In this document: in pieces, positions 1 through 9,957 of the stretch
Layout: every line of letters begins with the position of its first letter
How positions within the stretch are numbered: position 1 is the first letter of the stretch
DNA from: Sinorhizobium terangae
GTDB taxonomy: Bacteria > Pseudomonadota > Alphaproteobacteria > Rhizobiales > Rhizobiaceae
Reading direction: 5' to 3'
Assembly (NCBI RefSeq): GCF_029714365.1
Contig: NZ_CP121659.1
Location: 3,818,501 to 3,882,500, forward strand
Length of the DNA: 64,000 nucleotides
The notes under the pieces: generated by a model
Databases searched by the model: none
Told to the model about the DNA's origin: nothing
The model's input: the letters and a program-made list of their open reading frames with translations, nothing else
Made by a program: the position numbers and the translations under genes

Positions 1-16
1 ACGAAAGGATCATCCG

Positions 17-286
17 ATGTCGATTACTGCAGAGCGCAAGGCTCAGCTCATCAAGGAATTCGCGACCGCTGAAGGCGACACCGGTTCTCCGGAAGTCCAG
101 GTTGCGCTCCTGACGGAACGGATCAACAACCTGACCGAACACTTCAAGGGCCACAAGAAGGACAACCATTCCCGCCGTGGTCTTCTCGCGATGGTTTCCA
201 GCCGTCGTTCGCTCCTCGACTATCTGAAGAAGAAAGACGAAGCGCGCTACACCAAGCTGATCGGTGCCCTGGGCATCCGTCGCTAA
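17..286 (+). CDS. rpsO: 30S ribosomal protein S15
   Basis: The 89-residue product is full length for S15, a primary 16S rRNA-binding protein that nucleates the small-subunit platform. The start ATG is preceded by an AAAGGA ribosome binding site at the very left edge of the window. The family signatures are visible: an N-terminal helix beginning MSITAERK, the [11 protein letters not shown] segment, and the conserved [12 protein letters not shown] loop that contacts rRNA. It lies upstream of pnp in the order found in most proteobacteria, but here a strong terminator and a RIME-like repeat separate the two genes. Confidence 0.98.
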   Translation: MSITAERKAQLIKEFATAEGDTGSPEVQVALLTERINNLTEHFKGHKKDNHSRRGLLAMVSSRRSLLDYLKKKDEARYTKLIGALGIRR

Positions 287-296
287 ACGACTTTGT

Positions 297-328
297 CCGG
301 CGGGCCGCTTGCGGTCCGCCGGCTTTTT
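297..328 (+). terminator. Rho-independent terminator after rpsO
   Basis: A 12-bp GC-rich arm (297-308) pairs with 311-322 across a two-base loop and is followed by five Ts. It directly follows the rpsO stop codon and should end most rpsO transcripts before pnp. Confidence 0.9.
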
Positions 329-350
329 ATTGGGCGCTTGATCGCCTGCT

Positions 351-449
351 GCATGCTTCCTTAAATCGGGGCCGATTGAAGGATAGAAACATGCAGAAAT
401 TCAAAGTGCTGCTGCGACTTTTGTGCGTCTGAAAGGACGCAACCGCGCG
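351..449. repeat. RIME-like intergenic repeat, copy 1
   Basis: This is one of about ten copies in the window. It has a GCATG..TTCC..TTAAATCG / CGATT..AGGA..AAACATGC palindrome, the shared linker ATTCAAAGTGCT, and a second half carrying GCGTCTGAAAGGACGC. The architecture resembles the Rhizobium-specific intergenic mosaic element RIME1 (about 108 bp, two palindromes). The family name is from memory; the repeat itself is seen directly. Confidence 0.8.
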
Positions 450-741
450 GCAGAATTGTCTCTCCGCTGGCGCCTGTGGCGCGAGGATTGGAGAGAATGT
501 CCAGCGAACCGGATGGGCCGGTATCGCGGATCAACCGATGGCCCGTCATGGGGCAGGATTGCAGGATGCTTCGGCGCCCGCGCGCCGGAGCTGCCACGCG
601 GGCAGCACGGCGAGACGGAATCGAGCCGGTTTGTTTAGAAGCCTCCCGTTGTCTTGCCCGTGATGCGCCACCACCAAGCGGCTCTCAGATCATCCGCGCT
701 GCAAAAGCCGCGGAAGGTCTCCCGCACACGAAGGACAGAAC
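450..741 (+). other. pnp leader, no gene seen
   Basis: Nearly 300 bases between the repeat and pnp hold no convincing ORF; small frames here lack ribosome binding sites and coding bias. A leader upstream of pnp is the usual site of RNase III/PNPase autoregulation in enterobacteria. Whether that operates here cannot be told from the sequence. An AAGGAC motif lies about 8 bases before the pnp ATG. Confidence 0.4.
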
Positions 742-2895
742 ATGTTCGAGACCCACAAGGTAGAAATCGAATGGGCAGGGCGTCCGCTCAAGCTCGAAAC
801 CGGCAAGATCGCGCGTCAGGCTGACGGTGCCGTTCTCGCCACCTACGGCGAAACGGTGGTGCTTGCCACCGTCGTTTCGGCCAAGGCACCGAAGCCGGGC
901 CAGGATTTCTTCCCGCTCACCGTCAACTACCAGGAAAAGACCTACGCTGCCGGCAAGATTCCCGGCGGTTATTTCAAGCGCGAAGGTCGCCCGAGCGAAA
1001 ACGAAACGCTCGTTTCCCGCCTGATCGACCGGCCGATCCGTCCGCTCTTTCCGGAAGGCTACAAGAACGACACCCAGGTGATCGTCACGGTCATGCAGCA
1101 TGACCTGGAGAACAATCCGGACGTCGTTTCGATGGTTGCGGCCTCCGCCGCGCTGACGCTTTCCGGCATCCCTTTCATGGGCCCGATCGGCGGCGCCCGC
1201 GTCGGCTACATCAACGGCGAATATGTGCTGAACCCGCATCTCGACGAGATGGATGAATCCTCGCTCGATCTCGTCGTCGCCGGCACCCAGGAAGCCGTGC
1301 TGATGGTCGAGTCGGAGGCCAAGGAGCTGCCGGAAGACATCATGCTCGGCGCCGTCGTCTTTGGCCAGAAGGGCTTCCAGCCGGTGATCGACGCGATCAT
1401 CAAGCTTGCCGAAGTTGCGGCCAAGGAGCCGCGCGAGTTCGAACCGGAAGATCATTCCGCGCTCGAAAACGCCATGCTCGTCATTGCCGAAGACGAGCTG
1501 CGCAACGCCTACAAGATCACCGAGAAGGCTGCCCGCTACGCCGCCGTCGACGCCGTCAAGGCCAAGGTGAAGGAACACTTCCTGCCGGAAGGCATCGAAA
1601 ATCCTCCTCACACGGCGGAAGAAATCGCTGCCGTCTTCAAGCATCTGCAGGCCAAGATCGTTCGCTGGAACATCCTCGACACGCAGAGCCGCATCGACGG
1701 CCGCGACCTCGTCACGGTCCGCCCAATCGTCGCGGAAGTCGGCATCCTGCCGCGCACGCACGGTTCGTCGCTCTTCACCCGCGGCGAGACGCAGGCAATC
1801 GTGGTTGCCACGCTCGGCACCGGCGAAGACGAGCAGTATGTCGATTCCTTGACCGGCATGTACAAGGAAAACTTCATGCTGCACTACAACTTCCCGCCCT
1901 TCTCGGTCGGTGAAACGGGCCGCATGGGTTCCCCGGGCCGTCGTGAAATCGGTCACGGCAAGCTCGCCTGGCGCGCCATCCACCCGATGCTGCCGACGGC
2001 GGAACAGTTCCCCTATACGCTGCGCGTCGTCTCCGAAATCACCGAGTCCAATGGTTCCTCCTCGATGGCCACTGTCTGCGGCACGTCGCTGGCGCTGATG
2101 GATGCAGGCGTGCCGCTTGCAAAGCCCGTCGCCGGTATCGCCATGGGCCTCATCAAGGAAGATGACCGCTTCGCCGTTCTCTCCGACATCCTCGGCGACG
2201 AAGACCATCTCGGCGATATGGACTTCAAGGTTGCGGGCACCGAGGCCGGCATCACCTCGCTGCAGATGGACATCAAGATCGAAGGCATCACCGAAGAGAT
2301 CATGGGTGTTGCCCTCAACCAGGCCAAGGGCGGCCGCATGCACATCCTCGGCGAAATGGCCAAGGCCATCTCCGAAAGCCGCGGCCAGCTCGGTGAATTC
2401 GCCCCGCGCATCGAAGTGATGAACATCCCGGTCGACAAGATCCGTGAAGTCATCGGTTCGGGCGGCAAGGTCATCCGCGAGATCGTCGAAAAGACCGGCG
2501 CCAAGATCAACATCGAAGACGACGGTACGGTCAAGATTGCATCCGCCTCCGCCAAGGAGATCGAAGCGGCTCGCAAGTGGATCCACTCGATCGTCGCCGA
2601 GCCGGAAGTCGGCCAGATCTACGAAGGCACGGTCGTCAAGACCGCTGATTTCGGCGCCTTCGTCAACTTCTTCGGCGCCCGCGACGGCCTCGTCCACATC
2701 TCGCAGCTCGCCTCCGAGCGCGTCGCCAAGACAACCGACGTCGTCAAGGAAGGCGACAAGGTTTGGGTCAAGCTGATGGGCTTCGACGAGCGCGGCAAGG
2801 TTCGCCTCTCGATGAAGGTCGTCGATCAGGCGACCGGCAAGGAGGTCGTCGCCGAGAAGGCGGAGAAGAAGGACGGTGGCGAAGCGGCCGAATAA
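742..2895 (+). CDS. pnp: Polyribonucleotide nucleotidyltransferase (PNPase)
   Basis: The 717-residue product is a phosphorolytic 3'-5' exoribonuclease, a core enzyme of mRNA decay. Two RNase PH-like domains (roughly 1-230 and 310-540) flank a helical PNPase-specific domain. A KH domain with the GSGG loop ([11 protein letters not shown], about residues 570-580) and an S1 domain ([20 protein letters not shown]) follow. The C-terminus is a short Lys/Glu-rich tail. Length and domain order are those of a normal bacterial PNPase. The start is an ATG with AAGGAC upstream. A long open frame on the opposite strand is a coding-bias shadow. Confidence 0.98.
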   Translation: MFETHKVEIEWAGRPLKLETGKIARQADGAVLATYGETVVLATVVSAKAPKPGQDFFPLTVNYQEKTYAAGKIPGGYFKREGRPSENETLVSRLIDRPIRPLFPEGYKNDTQVIVTVMQHDLENNPDVVSMVAASAALTLSGIPFMGPIGGARVGYINGEYVLNPHLDEMDESSLDLVVAGTQEAVLMVESEAKELPEDIMLGAVVFGQKGFQPVIDAIIKLAEVAAKEPREFEPEDHSALENAMLVIAEDELRNAYKITEKAARYAAVDAVKAKVKEHFLPEGIENPPHTAEEIAAVFKHLQAKIVRWNILDTQSRIDGRDLVTVRPIVAEVGILPRTHGSSLFTRGETQAIVVATLGTGEDEQYVDSLTGMYKENFMLHYNFPPFSVGETGRMGSPGRREIGHGKLAWRAIHPMLPTAEQFPYTLRVVSEITESNGSSSMATVCGTSLALMDAGVPLAKPVAGIAMGLIKEDDRFAVLSDILGDEDHLGDMDFKVAGTEAGITSLQMDIKIEGITEEIMGVALNQAKGGRMHILGEMAKAISESRGQLGEFAPRIEVMNIPVDKIREVIGSGGKVIREIVEKTGAKINIEDDGTVKIASASAKEIEAARKWIHSIVAEPEVGQIYEGTVVKTADFGAFVNFFGARDGLVHISQLASERVAKTTDVVKEGDKVWVKLMGFDERGKVRLSMKVVDQATGKEVVAEKAEKKDGGEAAE

Positions 2896-2936
2896 GCCGA
2901 ACGCATCCGGGGTGTAGCCATACGCCTCCCATTTAT

Positions 2937-3092
2937 CACCCCTCCCCAACCCCTCCCACAAGGGGGAGGGGCTGTCGCGCATGGCCCTCGTTCGCCCAAC
3001 TCAACATCCGAACTTGCGGAACCGTTGGATTGGTGAACAGTGGGCGCACCCGGTAAGCCCCTCCCCCCGTGGGGAGGGGTTGGGGAGGGGCC
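2937..3092. repeat. Inverted-arm GC-rich repeat, copy A
   Basis: Left arm CCCCTCCCCAACCCCTCCC (2939-2957) is the exact reverse complement of 3072-3090, separated by about 114 bases. Each arm also carries a small local hairpin (CTCCC..GGGAG). A second unit with the same arms lies at 53034-53199. The repeat runs into the 5' end of the open frame of the next gene, which argues for that gene starting downstream at 3124. Confidence 0.75.
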
Positions 3093-3123
3093 TCTCGGCA
3101 GCACCGAATCCGACGGAAGCCCC

Positions 3124-4140
3124 ATGAGCCGCGACGCACTGAAAACCCTATTTCACCCTTTCGACACCGGCGTCATCGATCCGCCGGGTGAGGACGAACG
3201 CGTGCTCTTTCTCGGGGCCGAGGCGGGCTACAGGCTGCCGCAGGACTTTTCCGCCTCGATCGCTGCCGTGCAGCCTCTAAGGTCGCTCTATCGCGCGCTG
3301 GAAGCGGCACGCGCCGACGTGACTCCGCTCGCCGAGGGCGACGAGTATGACGCCGCGCTGGTGCTCTGTGGCAAGCACAAGGGCGAAAACGAGGATCGGA
3401 TCGCCGAGGCGCTCAAGCGCACCCGCGCTGGCGCATTGGTCGTGGTTGCAGGCGGCAAGGAGGACGGGATCCAGCCGCTGCGCAAGAAGATCGGCAAGTT
3501 CGGCTGGGACGGGGACTCGCTGCCGAAATATCATGGCGTCGCCTTCTGGTTCACCCGGCCCGAAGACGTGTCGGAGGCCGTGTCCCAGCTTGCCAAGGTG
3601 CCGGTGCGTGTCGACGGCCTGTTCGAGGCGTCGCCTGGCATGTTCTCGCACGATCGGGTGGATCCCGGTTCGGAGCTTCTTGCCTCGCGGCTCCCCAAGG
3701 ATTTTACCGGCCACGCGGCCGATTTCGGTGCCGGCTGGGGCTATCTTTCGGTGATGCTCGCCCATGCCTCGCCGGGCGTGAAGGGCATCGATCTCTTCGA
3801 GGCGGACTATGAAGCGCTGGAGGCCGCGCGCGTCAACATGATGGCGAACGCCCCCTCGATACCGGCCCGTTTCTATTGGCACGACCTCACCAGCGAGGAG
3901 ACGCGCGACAAATACGACCTGATCGTCATGAACCCGCCCTTCCACGAGGGGCACGCCGCAGAGCCGTCGCTCGGTGCCGCGATCATCAGATCGGCCACCA
4001 AAGCCTTGAAGCACGGCGGCAGGCTGATGCTGGTCGCCAATCGCGGCCTGCCCTACGAGCAGGTTCTCGCGGAAAACTTCAAGGAGAGCGGCGAGACCTG
4101 CCGCAATGCGCGCTTCAAGGTCCTCTGGGCGAAACGCTAG
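3124..4140 (+). CDS. Class I SAM-dependent methyltransferase, RsmC-like
   Basis: The 338-residue protein has the RsmC/RsmD layout: a degenerate N-terminal half (about 1-165) and a C-terminal Rossmann methyltransferase domain with the SAM-binding segment DFGAGWGYLSVML and the NPPF catalytic motif (VMNPPFHEGH) used by base N-methyltransferases. RsmC methylates G1207 of 16S rRNA. Assignment to that exact reaction is inference. The frame is open upstream to 3040, but those 28 codons are made of the inverted GC-rich repeat, so ATG 3124 is preferred. It is a stand-alone gene between pnp and a small ORF. Confidence 0.85.
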   Translation: MSRDALKTLFHPFDTGVIDPPGEDERVLFLGAEAGYRLPQDFSASIAAVQPLRSLYRALEAARADVTPLAEGDEYDAALVLCGKHKGENEDRIAEALKRTRAGALVVVAGGKEDGIQPLRKKIGKFGWDGDSLPKYHGVAFWFTRPEDVSEAVSQLAKVPVRVDGLFEASPGMFSHDRVDPGSELLASRLPKDFTGHAADFGAGWGYLSVMLAHASPGVKGIDLFEADYEALEAARVNMMANAPSIPARFYWHDLTSEETRDKYDLIVMNPPFHEGHAAEPSLGAAIIRSATKALKHGGRLMLVANRGLPYEQVLAENFKESGETCRNARFKVLWAKR

Positions 4141-4284
4141 CGTTCAAAGAGTTAGCATCCAGATGAATGTACACGCTCCGGAGAGCGCCGTCGCTTGCCG
4201 CGGCGCGCCGTTTCCAGTTGCCAGCAAGGACGATCAGGAACACCATGGCCGGGTCGGTGCGTCTTTGCAGGAGAGGAGCAGGCG

Positions 4285-4527
4285 ATGGGATTTGGACCCG
4301 CTCGACCCCCTATGATGGAAGATGTTGAAGAGGTCATTGCGCGCGATATCAAGCATGCCGAGGGACATGGCGCGACGTCGGAAGTTCCGCTCCCGTTCCT
4401 CCGCAAACTCTATCGCGTGCCGCTTGCGCCGGGAAGGCTGCGACACATGCGTGGCGCGACAGCCATTGTTGGCCTCGCGCTCCTGGCCGTTCTTTTCGGA
4501 TTGATCTGGGGCTGGACGGCGGCCTGA
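4285..4527 (+). CDS. Small single-pass membrane protein, unknown function
   Basis: This 80-residue protein is not recognised. ATG 4285 has a GAGAGGAG ribosome binding site about 6 bases upstream, better than the open frame's first ATG at 4195. The N-terminal half is charged and soluble (EDVEEVIARDIKHAEGH). Residues 55-78 form one hydrophobic helix (ATAIVGLALLAVLFGLIWGW) at the extreme C-terminus, suggesting an N-in tail-anchored inner-membrane protein. It faces the convergent fab operon, whose last stop lies 82 bases downstream. Confidence 0.6.
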   Translation: MGFGPARPPMMEDVEEVIARDIKHAEGHGATSEVPLPFLRKLYRVPLAPGRLRHMRGATAIVGLALLAVLFGLIWGWTAA

Positions 4528-4609
4528 TCCGGGTTCGGGCAATTCAGGAAAAGTGTGTGGTGGCTTTCCGTGCGGAAGTACGTCTGGTGAGTAACCCGGA
4601 TCGGCTGTC

Positions 4610-5416
4610 TTACTCCACGTCGGCGGTGCGCAATGCCTCGAGCGTCGGCATGGAGGTGATGTTGTAGCCGGAATCCACATAGTGGATTTCGCCGGTGACG
4701 CCGCGCGAAAGATCGGAGAGAAGGTAGAGCGCCGAATTGCCGACATCGTCGATCGTCACCGTGCGGCGCAGCGGCGAATTCTTCTGCTGCCAGGACAGCA
4801 TCGCGCGGGCGTCCGAGATGCCGGCGCCGGCGAGCGTACGGATCGGCCCGGCCGAGATCGCGTTGACGCGGATGCCGCGGGTGCCGTAGTCGGCCGCGAG
4901 ATAGCGCACCGAGGCTTCGAGCGCCGCCTTGGCAACGCCCATTACATTGTAGTTCGGCATGACCCGAGTCGAGCCGCCATAGGTGAGCGTCAGCATCGTG
5001 CCGCCTTCGTTCATCAGCTCGGCGGCGCGCTTGGCGATCTCGGTGAAGGAGAAGCAGGAGATGACCATGGTGCGGCTGAAATTGTCGCGCGTGGTGTCCG
5101 CGTAGAGCCCCTTCAGCTCGTTCTTGTCGGAGAAGCCGATGGCGTGAACGACGAAGTCGAGCTTTCCCCAGCGCTCCCTGATGGCGGCGATCACGGCGTC
5201 GACCGACGCGATGTCCTCGACGTCGCAGGGAAGGAGGAAGTCGGAATTGACTTCTGCGGCGAGCGGCTTGACCCGCTTGCCGAGCGCTTCCCCCTGATAG
5301 GTGAAGGCGAGTTCGGCGCCCTGGGCGGCGAGCGCCTTCGAGATTCCCCAGGCAATAGAATGGTTGTTGGCCACCCCCATGATGAGGCCGCGCTTTCCGT
5401 TCATCAGTCCGTTCAT
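4610..5416 (-). CDS. fabI: Enoyl-ACP reductase (NADH), FabI
   Basis: The 268-residue short-chain dehydrogenase-fold enzyme catalyses the last reduction of each fatty acid elongation cycle. The FabI cofactor segment GVANNHSIAWGI is at residues 14-25. The catalytic pair Tyr156-x6-Lys163 sits in YNVMGVAKAALE. The HAIGF segment near 91-95 is typical of FabI. Only four bases separate it from the fabB stop, so it is the last gene of fabA-fabB-fabI and probably translationally coupled to fabB. A second in-frame ATG four codons downstream is an alternative start. Confidence 0.96.
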   Translation of the reverse strand: MNGLMNGKRGLIMGVANNHSIAWGISKALAAQGAELAFTYQGEALGKRVKPLAAEVNSDFLLPCDVEDIASVDAVIAAIRERWGKLDFVVHAIGFSDKNELKGLYADTTRDNFSRTMVISCFSFTEIAKRAAELMNEGGTMLTLTYGGSTRVMPNYNVMGVAKAALEASVRYLAADYGTRGIRVNAISAGPIRTLAGAGISDARAMLSWQQKNSPLRRTVTIDDVGNSALYLLSDLSRGVTGEIHYVDSGYNITSMPTLEALRTADVE

Positions 5417-5420
5417 TGTG

Positions 5421-6641
5421 TTATCCGTTGTAGCGCTGGAAGACGAGCGTGGCGTTGGTGCCGCCGAAACCGAAGGAGTTCGAAAGAACCGTGTCGATCT
5501 TGGCGTTGTCGATCCGCTTGCGAACGATCGGTACGCCTTCGAACTCCGGGTCGAGCTCGCTGATATGCGCGCTTTCGCCGATGAAACCGGCCTGCATCAT
5601 CAACAGGCCGTAGATCGATTCCTGGACGCCGGCAGCGCCCAGCGAATGGCCCGTGAGAGATTTGGTCGACTGGATATGCGGCATCTTTTCGCCGAAGACT
5701 TCGCGAATGGCGCCGATTTCCTTGGAGTCGCCGACTGGCGTCGAGGTTCCGTGGGTGTTGACGTAGTCGATGTCGCCCTTCACGGTCGCAAGCGCCTGGC
5801 GCATGCAGCGCACAGCGCCCTCACCGGACGGGGCAACCATGTCGTAACCGTCGGAGGTTGCGCCATAGCCGACGATCTCGGCATAGATCTTGGCGCCGCG
5901 GGCCTTGGCACGCTCCAGCTCCTCGAGCACCAGAACGCCGGCGCCGCCGGCAATCACGAAGCCGTCGCGGTTGGCGTCATAGGCGCGCGAGGCCGAGGAC
6001 GGCGTATCGTTGAACTTCGATGACATCGCGCCCATGGCATCGAAGAGGTTCGACATGGTCCAGTCGAGATCCTCGTGGCCGCCTGCGAACATCACGTCCT
6101 GCTTGCCCCACTGGATCATTTCCGCGGCATTGCCGATGCAATGCGCCGAGGTCGAGCAGGCGGACGAGATCGAGTAGTTGACGCCATGGATCTGGAACCA
6201 GGTCGCAAGCGTGGCCGAGGCCGTCGAGGACATCGCCTTCGGCACCGCGAAGGGGCCGATGCGCTTGGGGCTCGTGTTCTTGCGCGTGACGTCGGCAGCC
6301 TCGACGATGGTGCGGGTCGAAGGACCGCCCGAGCCCATGATGATGCCGGTGCGTTCGTTGGTGATGTCGCCGGCTTCAAGCCCGGAATCTGCGATTGCCT
6401 GCTTCATCGCCACGTGATTCCAGGCGCCGCCCTGCGACAGGAAGCGCATGGCACGCCGGTCGACGAGGTCGGTCGGGTCGAGCGTGGGTGCCCCCCAGAC
6501 ATGGCACTTGAAGCCATTCTCGGCGAAATCGGGCGAATACGTGATGCCCGATTTCGCATCGCGCAGCGATGCCGTGACTTCCTCGGCATTGTTACCGATC
6601 GAGGAAACGATGCCGAGGCCCGTGACAACAACCCGTCTCAT
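5421..6641 (-). CDS. fabB: 3-oxoacyl-ACP synthase I, FabB
   Basis: This 406-residue thiolase-fold condensing enzyme has catalytic Cys162 in SSACSTSAH and the two His-containing motifs [11 protein letters not shown] and [11 protein letters not shown]. Lying directly downstream of fabA identifies it as FabB, which elongates the cis-3-decenoyl intermediate, rather than FabF. It is the middle gene of the unsaturated fatty acid operon: 47 bases after fabA and 4 before fabI. Length is normal. Confidence 0.96.
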   Translation of the reverse strand: MRRVVVTGLGIVSSIGNNAEEVTASLRDAKSGITYSPDFAENGFKCHVWGAPTLDPTDLVDRRAMRFLSQGGAWNHVAMKQAIADSGLEAGDITNERTGIIMGSGGPSTRTIVEAADVTRKNTSPKRIGPFAVPKAMSSTASATLATWFQIHGVNYSISSACSTSAHCIGNAAEMIQWGKQDVMFAGGHEDLDWTMSNLFDAMGAMSSKFNDTPSSASRAYDANRDGFVIAGGAGVLVLEELERAKARGAKIYAEIVGYGATSDGYDMVAPSGEGAVRCMRQALATVKGDIDYVNTHGTSTPVGDSKEIGAIREVFGEKMPHIQSTKSLTGHSLGAAGVQESIYGLLMMQAGFIGESAHISELDPEFEGVPIVRKRIDNAKIDTVLSNSFGFGGTNATLVFQRYNG

Positions 6642-6688
6642 GGTAATGACCTTTTCTTAACTTGAACCCGTCCTGGCCTTTTTGCGGC

Positions 6689-7204
6689 TCAGTCGGCCTT
6701 TTCCTGGAAAAGACCGACCCTGAGGTCGCTGGCCTTGTAGATCACTTCGCCATCGGCCTTCATCCAGCCGTCGGCAATGCCGAGCACCAGGCGGCCGCGC
6801 ATCACGCGCTTGAAGTCGATGCCGTATTCGACCAGCTTGGTCTTTGGCGTCACCATACCTGTGAATTTCACCTCGCCGGTGGAGATCGCTCGGCCCTTGC
6901 CGGGCTCGCCGAGCCAGCCGAGGAAGAATCCCGTCAGCTGCCACATGGCATCGAGGCCAAGGCAGCCGGGCATGACGGGGTCGCCCATGAAATGGCAGGG
7001 GAAGAACCAGAGGTCCGGCGTGATGTCGAACTCGGCGCGGATGTAGCCCTTGTCGTGCGGGCCTCCGGTTTCCGAGATGTCGGTGATGCGGTTGAACATC
7101 AGCATCGGCGGCAACGGCAGCTGGGCATTGCCGGGGCCAAACATTTCACCTCGGCCGCAGGTCAGGATTTCCTCATAGCTGAAGCTGGATTGTCTGGTGG
7201 TCAT
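6689..7204 (-). CDS. fabA: 3-hydroxydecanoyl-ACP dehydratase/isomerase, FabA
   Basis: The 171-residue hot-dog-fold enzyme introduces the double bond of bacterial unsaturated fatty acids by dehydrating 3-hydroxydecanoyl-ACP and isomerising the product to the cis-3 form. Catalytic His71 is in [14 protein letters not shown] and Asp85 in LGLDAMWQL. It is the first gene of fabA-fabB-fabI and is divergent from irr, an arrangement I recognise from Rhizobiales. Its promoter must lie in the 387-base gap up to irr. Confidence 0.97.
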   Translation of the reverse strand: MTTRQSSFSYEEILTCGRGEMFGPGNAQLPLPPMLMFNRITDISETGGPHDKGYIRAEFDITPDLWFFPCHFMGDPVMPGCLGLDAMWQLTGFFLGWLGEPGKGRAISTGEVKFTGMVTPKTKLVEYGIDFKRVMRGRLVLGIADGWMKADGEVIYKASDLRVGLFQEKAD

Positions 7205-7591
7205 GAATGGTTTTTTCCCCGAGTGACTGAGTGTTCCCCGACCTGCTTTAGAGCAAGTTCGGGCTGAATTGAAGCGTGGCCCTGCGCCAATGGCAATCCC
7301 GTCTGCCGCAGTTTCCGCTTCGACGATATCCTATAAGGTAGTGCGGATGGCGGCGAAAACCCGCTTCACTTTTTCTCTCATGCGGCTCTTATTGGCGACA
7401 TCGTTCCGCCGTCGCTTACAATATGAATGTGGGCACGACCAGAGTTAAATGCCAGCCTTCCCCCGCTTTGGGCCGATTTTCAGGCGTTTGCACCCCTGGA
7501 AGCTCGGAATCTATTGAAAGCGGCGGCGGCAGAAGTTATATCGCAAACGGATAATCTGTGAATTTTGGCCAGGATACCGAAACGGCTGCGT
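7205..7591. other. Divergent fabA/irr intergenic region
   Basis: No gene is seen here. The region must carry the promoters of both fabA (minus) and irr (plus). I looked for an ICE-type box (TTTAGAA-N3-TTCTAAA) like the one before mbfA and did not find one, so autoregulation of irr through that motif is not supported by this stretch. Confidence 0.5.
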
Positions 7592-8014
7592 ATGACGAAA
7601 GCACCACAAATGTGTTCGCAGGAGAGGCTGCGCAATTCGGGCTTGCGCCCGACACGCCAGCGCGTCGCGCTTGCGGATCTCATTTTCGCAAAGGGCGACC
7701 GTCATTTGACCGTCGAGGAGCTGCACGAAGAGGCGGTCGAGGCCGGCGTCCCGGTTTCGCTTGCCACCGTCTACAACACGCTTCACCAGTTCACCGAAGC
7801 GGGCATGATCCGCGTGCTGGCGGTCGAGAGCGCCAAGACCTATTTCGACACCAATGTGTCCGACCACCATCATTTCTTCGTTGAAGGGCAGAATGAGGTG
7901 CTCGACATTCCGGTGAGCAATATCCAGATCGACAATCTTCCGGAGCCTCCGAAAGGCATGGAGATCTCCCATGTCGATGTCGTGGTCCGCCTGCGTCGCA
8001 AGTCCGATCGCTGA
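7592..8014 (+). CDS. irr: Iron response regulator Irr (Fur family)
   Basis: The product is a 140-residue Fur-fold transcription factor. In rhizobia Irr senses iron through haem and controls haem synthesis, iron uptake and storage. The winged-helix DNA-binding part is seen in GLRPTRQRVALADLIF...SLATVYNTLHQF. The metal/haem region has the DHHHFF cluster. The divergent fabA neighbour is the usual rhizobial context. The frame is also open to a TTG at 7565 (149 residues); ATG 7592 or ATG 7610 are equally plausible, and none has a strong ribosome binding site. An ICE box, its expected DNA target, occurs upstream of mbfA in this same window. Confidence 0.93.
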   Translation: MTKAPQMCSQERLRNSGLRPTRQRVALADLIFAKGDRHLTVEELHEEAVEAGVPVSLATVYNTLHQFTEAGMIRVLAVESAKTYFDTNVSDHHHFFVEGQNEVLDIPVSNIQIDNLPEPPKGMEISHVDVVVRLRRKSDR

Positions 8015-8074
8015 CCACAGGAACGGCGCCGCGTCCGTCGGACGCTGAAGGCGTCGTGAAGTTTTCAAAAACTT

Positions 8075-8710
8075 CTACATCACATCGTTCGGGTGGCGAC
8101 CGGGGCCGGCCTTGCCGGTCGGCAGCGTCCAGCCATACCGCAACGCGCCGCCGCGAACCGCGAAGGCCGAGAGCACGCCGATCGCGGAGGTCGCTGCGAG
8201 CGGCATGCCGATCACCGTCGCCAGAACGAAGGCCCCGGCGCCAACAAGGGCCGCGGTGACGTAGATTTCCGGTCTCAAGAGCACGGAGGGCTCGCCGGCG
8301 AGCAGATCGCGCAGGATGCCGCCGAAGGTCGCCGTCAGGATGCCGGTGACCAGCGCGACGGTCGGCGAGCCAGTGGCGGCCAACCCCTTCGCAGCGCCCA
8401 TGACGCAATAGGCCGAAAGGCCGATCGCATCGAGCCACACAAGCACGCGGTAGCGAGACTCAAAGCGGTGGGATGTGAGGAACACCAAGAACCCGACCGA
8501 GGCACAGATGATGAGATAGGCCGGGTTCAACACCCAGAACACCGGTGTCACGCCCAGGATCACGTCGCGCATCGTGCCGCCGCCAATGCCGGTGACCGAT
8601 GCCAGGAACAGATAGCCGATGATATCGAGTTGTTTGCGCGATGCCGAAAGCGCACCTGTCGCCGCGAAGACGGCCACGCCGGCATAGTCAAGAATTTCGA
8701 GGATCGGCAT
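8075..8710 (-). CDS. TRIC-family (UPF0126) membrane protein
   Basis: The 211-residue protein has about seven hydrophobic segments and two repeated halves. Each half carries a glycine-rich loop followed by RD: GIGGGTMRDVILG near 42-54 and GGILRDLLAGE near 128-138. This is the signature of the bacterial trimeric intracellular cation channel family (YicG/YadS type). Prokaryotic TRIC proteins form K+-permeable channels, but the physiological role here is unknown. It is transcribed convergently with irr. Confidence 0.88.
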   Translation of the reverse strand: MPILEILDYAGVAVFAATGALSASRKQLDIIGYLFLASVTGIGGGTMRDVILGVTPVFWVLNPAYLIICASVGFLVFLTSHRFESRYRVLVWLDAIGLSAYCVMGAAKGLAATGSPTVALVTGILTATFGGILRDLLAGEPSVLLRPEIYVTAALVGAGAFVLATVIGMPLAATSAIGVLSAFAVRGGALRYGWTLPTGKAGPGRHPNDVM

Positions 8711-8853
8711 GGGTACTCCGCTCTCTGGACTGCGCCGAGCCCGGGTTGACGCTATCCGCGATCATTAGCGCAACGCCGGGAATAAGTCAGCGGGGCGGAA
8801 GGCCGTGGCATTCAAGGATATGACAGAGCGAGTTGAGGATCTTGCTCCTCACC

Positions 8854-8953
8854 CTACAGCGCCGCGCGTCTTATCAGACGCGCAAAGGACGCTGTAGCAC
8901 TTTGAATTGCTGCATGTTTCCTTAAATCGGCTACGATTTAAGGAAACATGCAG
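8854..8953. repeat. RIME-like intergenic repeat, copy 2 (most intact)
   Basis: The best-preserved copy. The first hairpin is CTACAGCG..CGCTGTAG (8854-8898) with an inner GCGCGTC/GACGCGC. The linker ACTTTGAATTG follows. The second hairpin has perfect 20-bp arms, 8910-8929 and 8934-8953, around the four-base loop GCTA. The remainder of the gap 8711-9018 holds no gene. Confidence 0.9.
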
Positions 8954-9018
8954 TAGCCCTCTCCCCGCAGGCGGGAGAGGGGACTTAGAGGGCGCTCACC
9001 GCGATCTATCGCAAAAGC

Positions 9019-9804
9019 CTATCGTGGCAGGATCGTCTGCGTCCGGCCAAGCAGATAGTAGGCAAGCAGCCCGGTCCATTCCTTGGCGGCGGTCGTCGTC
9101 AGTTGCGCATTGAGTGAGGGCTGGGTGAAGTCGACGCCGAGCTTCACCTTGCCGCTCGTCCGATAGTCCGTCGGCCAAGGCATCACGTCGATGCCGAACG
9201 AACGGAAGAGGCCGATCGAGCGCGGCATGTGGTAGGCCGAGGTGACAAGCGCGCAGTGCTCCATTTGGTTCGCGCCCAACAAATCTTTGGTGTTGCGCGC
9301 ATTCTCGAAGGTGGTGCGCGAGTTTTCCTCGCGGACGAGACGATCAGGCGCGATACCGAACGCGTCGAAGAACGGCCGCGAGAGCTCCGCGTCGCCGGCA
9401 TAGCCACCGCTCAACGAACCGTCTCCGCCCGACACGAGGATGCGGGCGGCAGGATAGGCCCTGGCAAGCCGGGCGGTCTCGACGAAGCGCTCCGCCGCCT
9501 GGTTGAGTTCGATGCCGCCGCGCCCATCGATCACCACGTTCTCGAAGGCGCCGCCAAGCACGACGATGCAGGTAAGCTCCGCCGGCGGGGAGGGGCGGGG
9601 AAACCGGTCTTCGAGGATCTGCAGGAAGTAAGAGCCTGTTGTCGTGAACAGGGTCAGGAACAGCACCACGAGGCCAAGCGAGCCGAAAACGCCGCCGATG
9701 CGCGCGCGGCCCAGCAGCGCCAGCAGAAAGCCGATGAGGGCGCTGAAGAAGGCGAGGGAGAGCGGCTGGGCAAGGAGCCAGAAGATTTTGGAGACGAGGA
9801 ACAT
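9019..9804 (-). CDS. YdcF/ElyC-like DUF218 membrane protein
   Basis: This 261-residue protein has two N-terminal transmembrane helices (about 8-30 and 36-60) followed by a DUF218 domain. The domain shows CIVVLGG at its first strand, RILVSGGDGS, the ENSRTTFENARN segment, and the ALVTSAYHMPRS motif. ElyC/SanA-type relatives act in envelope integrity and peptidoglycan-precursor metabolism in E. coli; the exact role here is unknown. The layout (two helices plus periplasmic domain) matches ElyC. It lies alone between a repeat and the molybdoenzyme. Confidence 0.85.
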   Translation of the reverse strand: MFLVSKIFWLLAQPLSLAFFSALIGFLLALLGRARIGGVFGSLGLVVLFLTLFTTTGSYFLQILEDRFPRPSPPAELTCIVVLGGAFENVVIDGRGGIELNQAAERFVETARLARAYPAARILVSGGDGSLSGGYAGDAELSRPFFDAFGIAPDRLVREENSRTTFENARNTKDLLGANQMEHCALVTSAYHMPRSIGLFRSFGIDVMPWPTDYRTSGKVKLGVDFTQPSLNAQLTTTAAKEWTGLLAYYLLGRTQTILPR

Positions 9805-9957
9805 CGGACCCTTGTTCTCCAGTGTCGCTGGTTAAGATTTTGTGAATGCATCAACCGCGCAATCGGGCGAACATCCGGCACTACGCTTTGGACCGCATCC
9901 GTCTCGGCGACGTTGTGCTGACCAGAGGTCTCATCGAGCGCGCGCCCGCGCTCGGCG

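Noticed and set aside
685..2982. 765-codon open frame on the minus strand opposite pnp
   Set aside because: It mirrors pnp codon structure, is rich in Asp/Gly/Leu/Arg as expected of an antisense GC-rich frame, and PNPase is certain.
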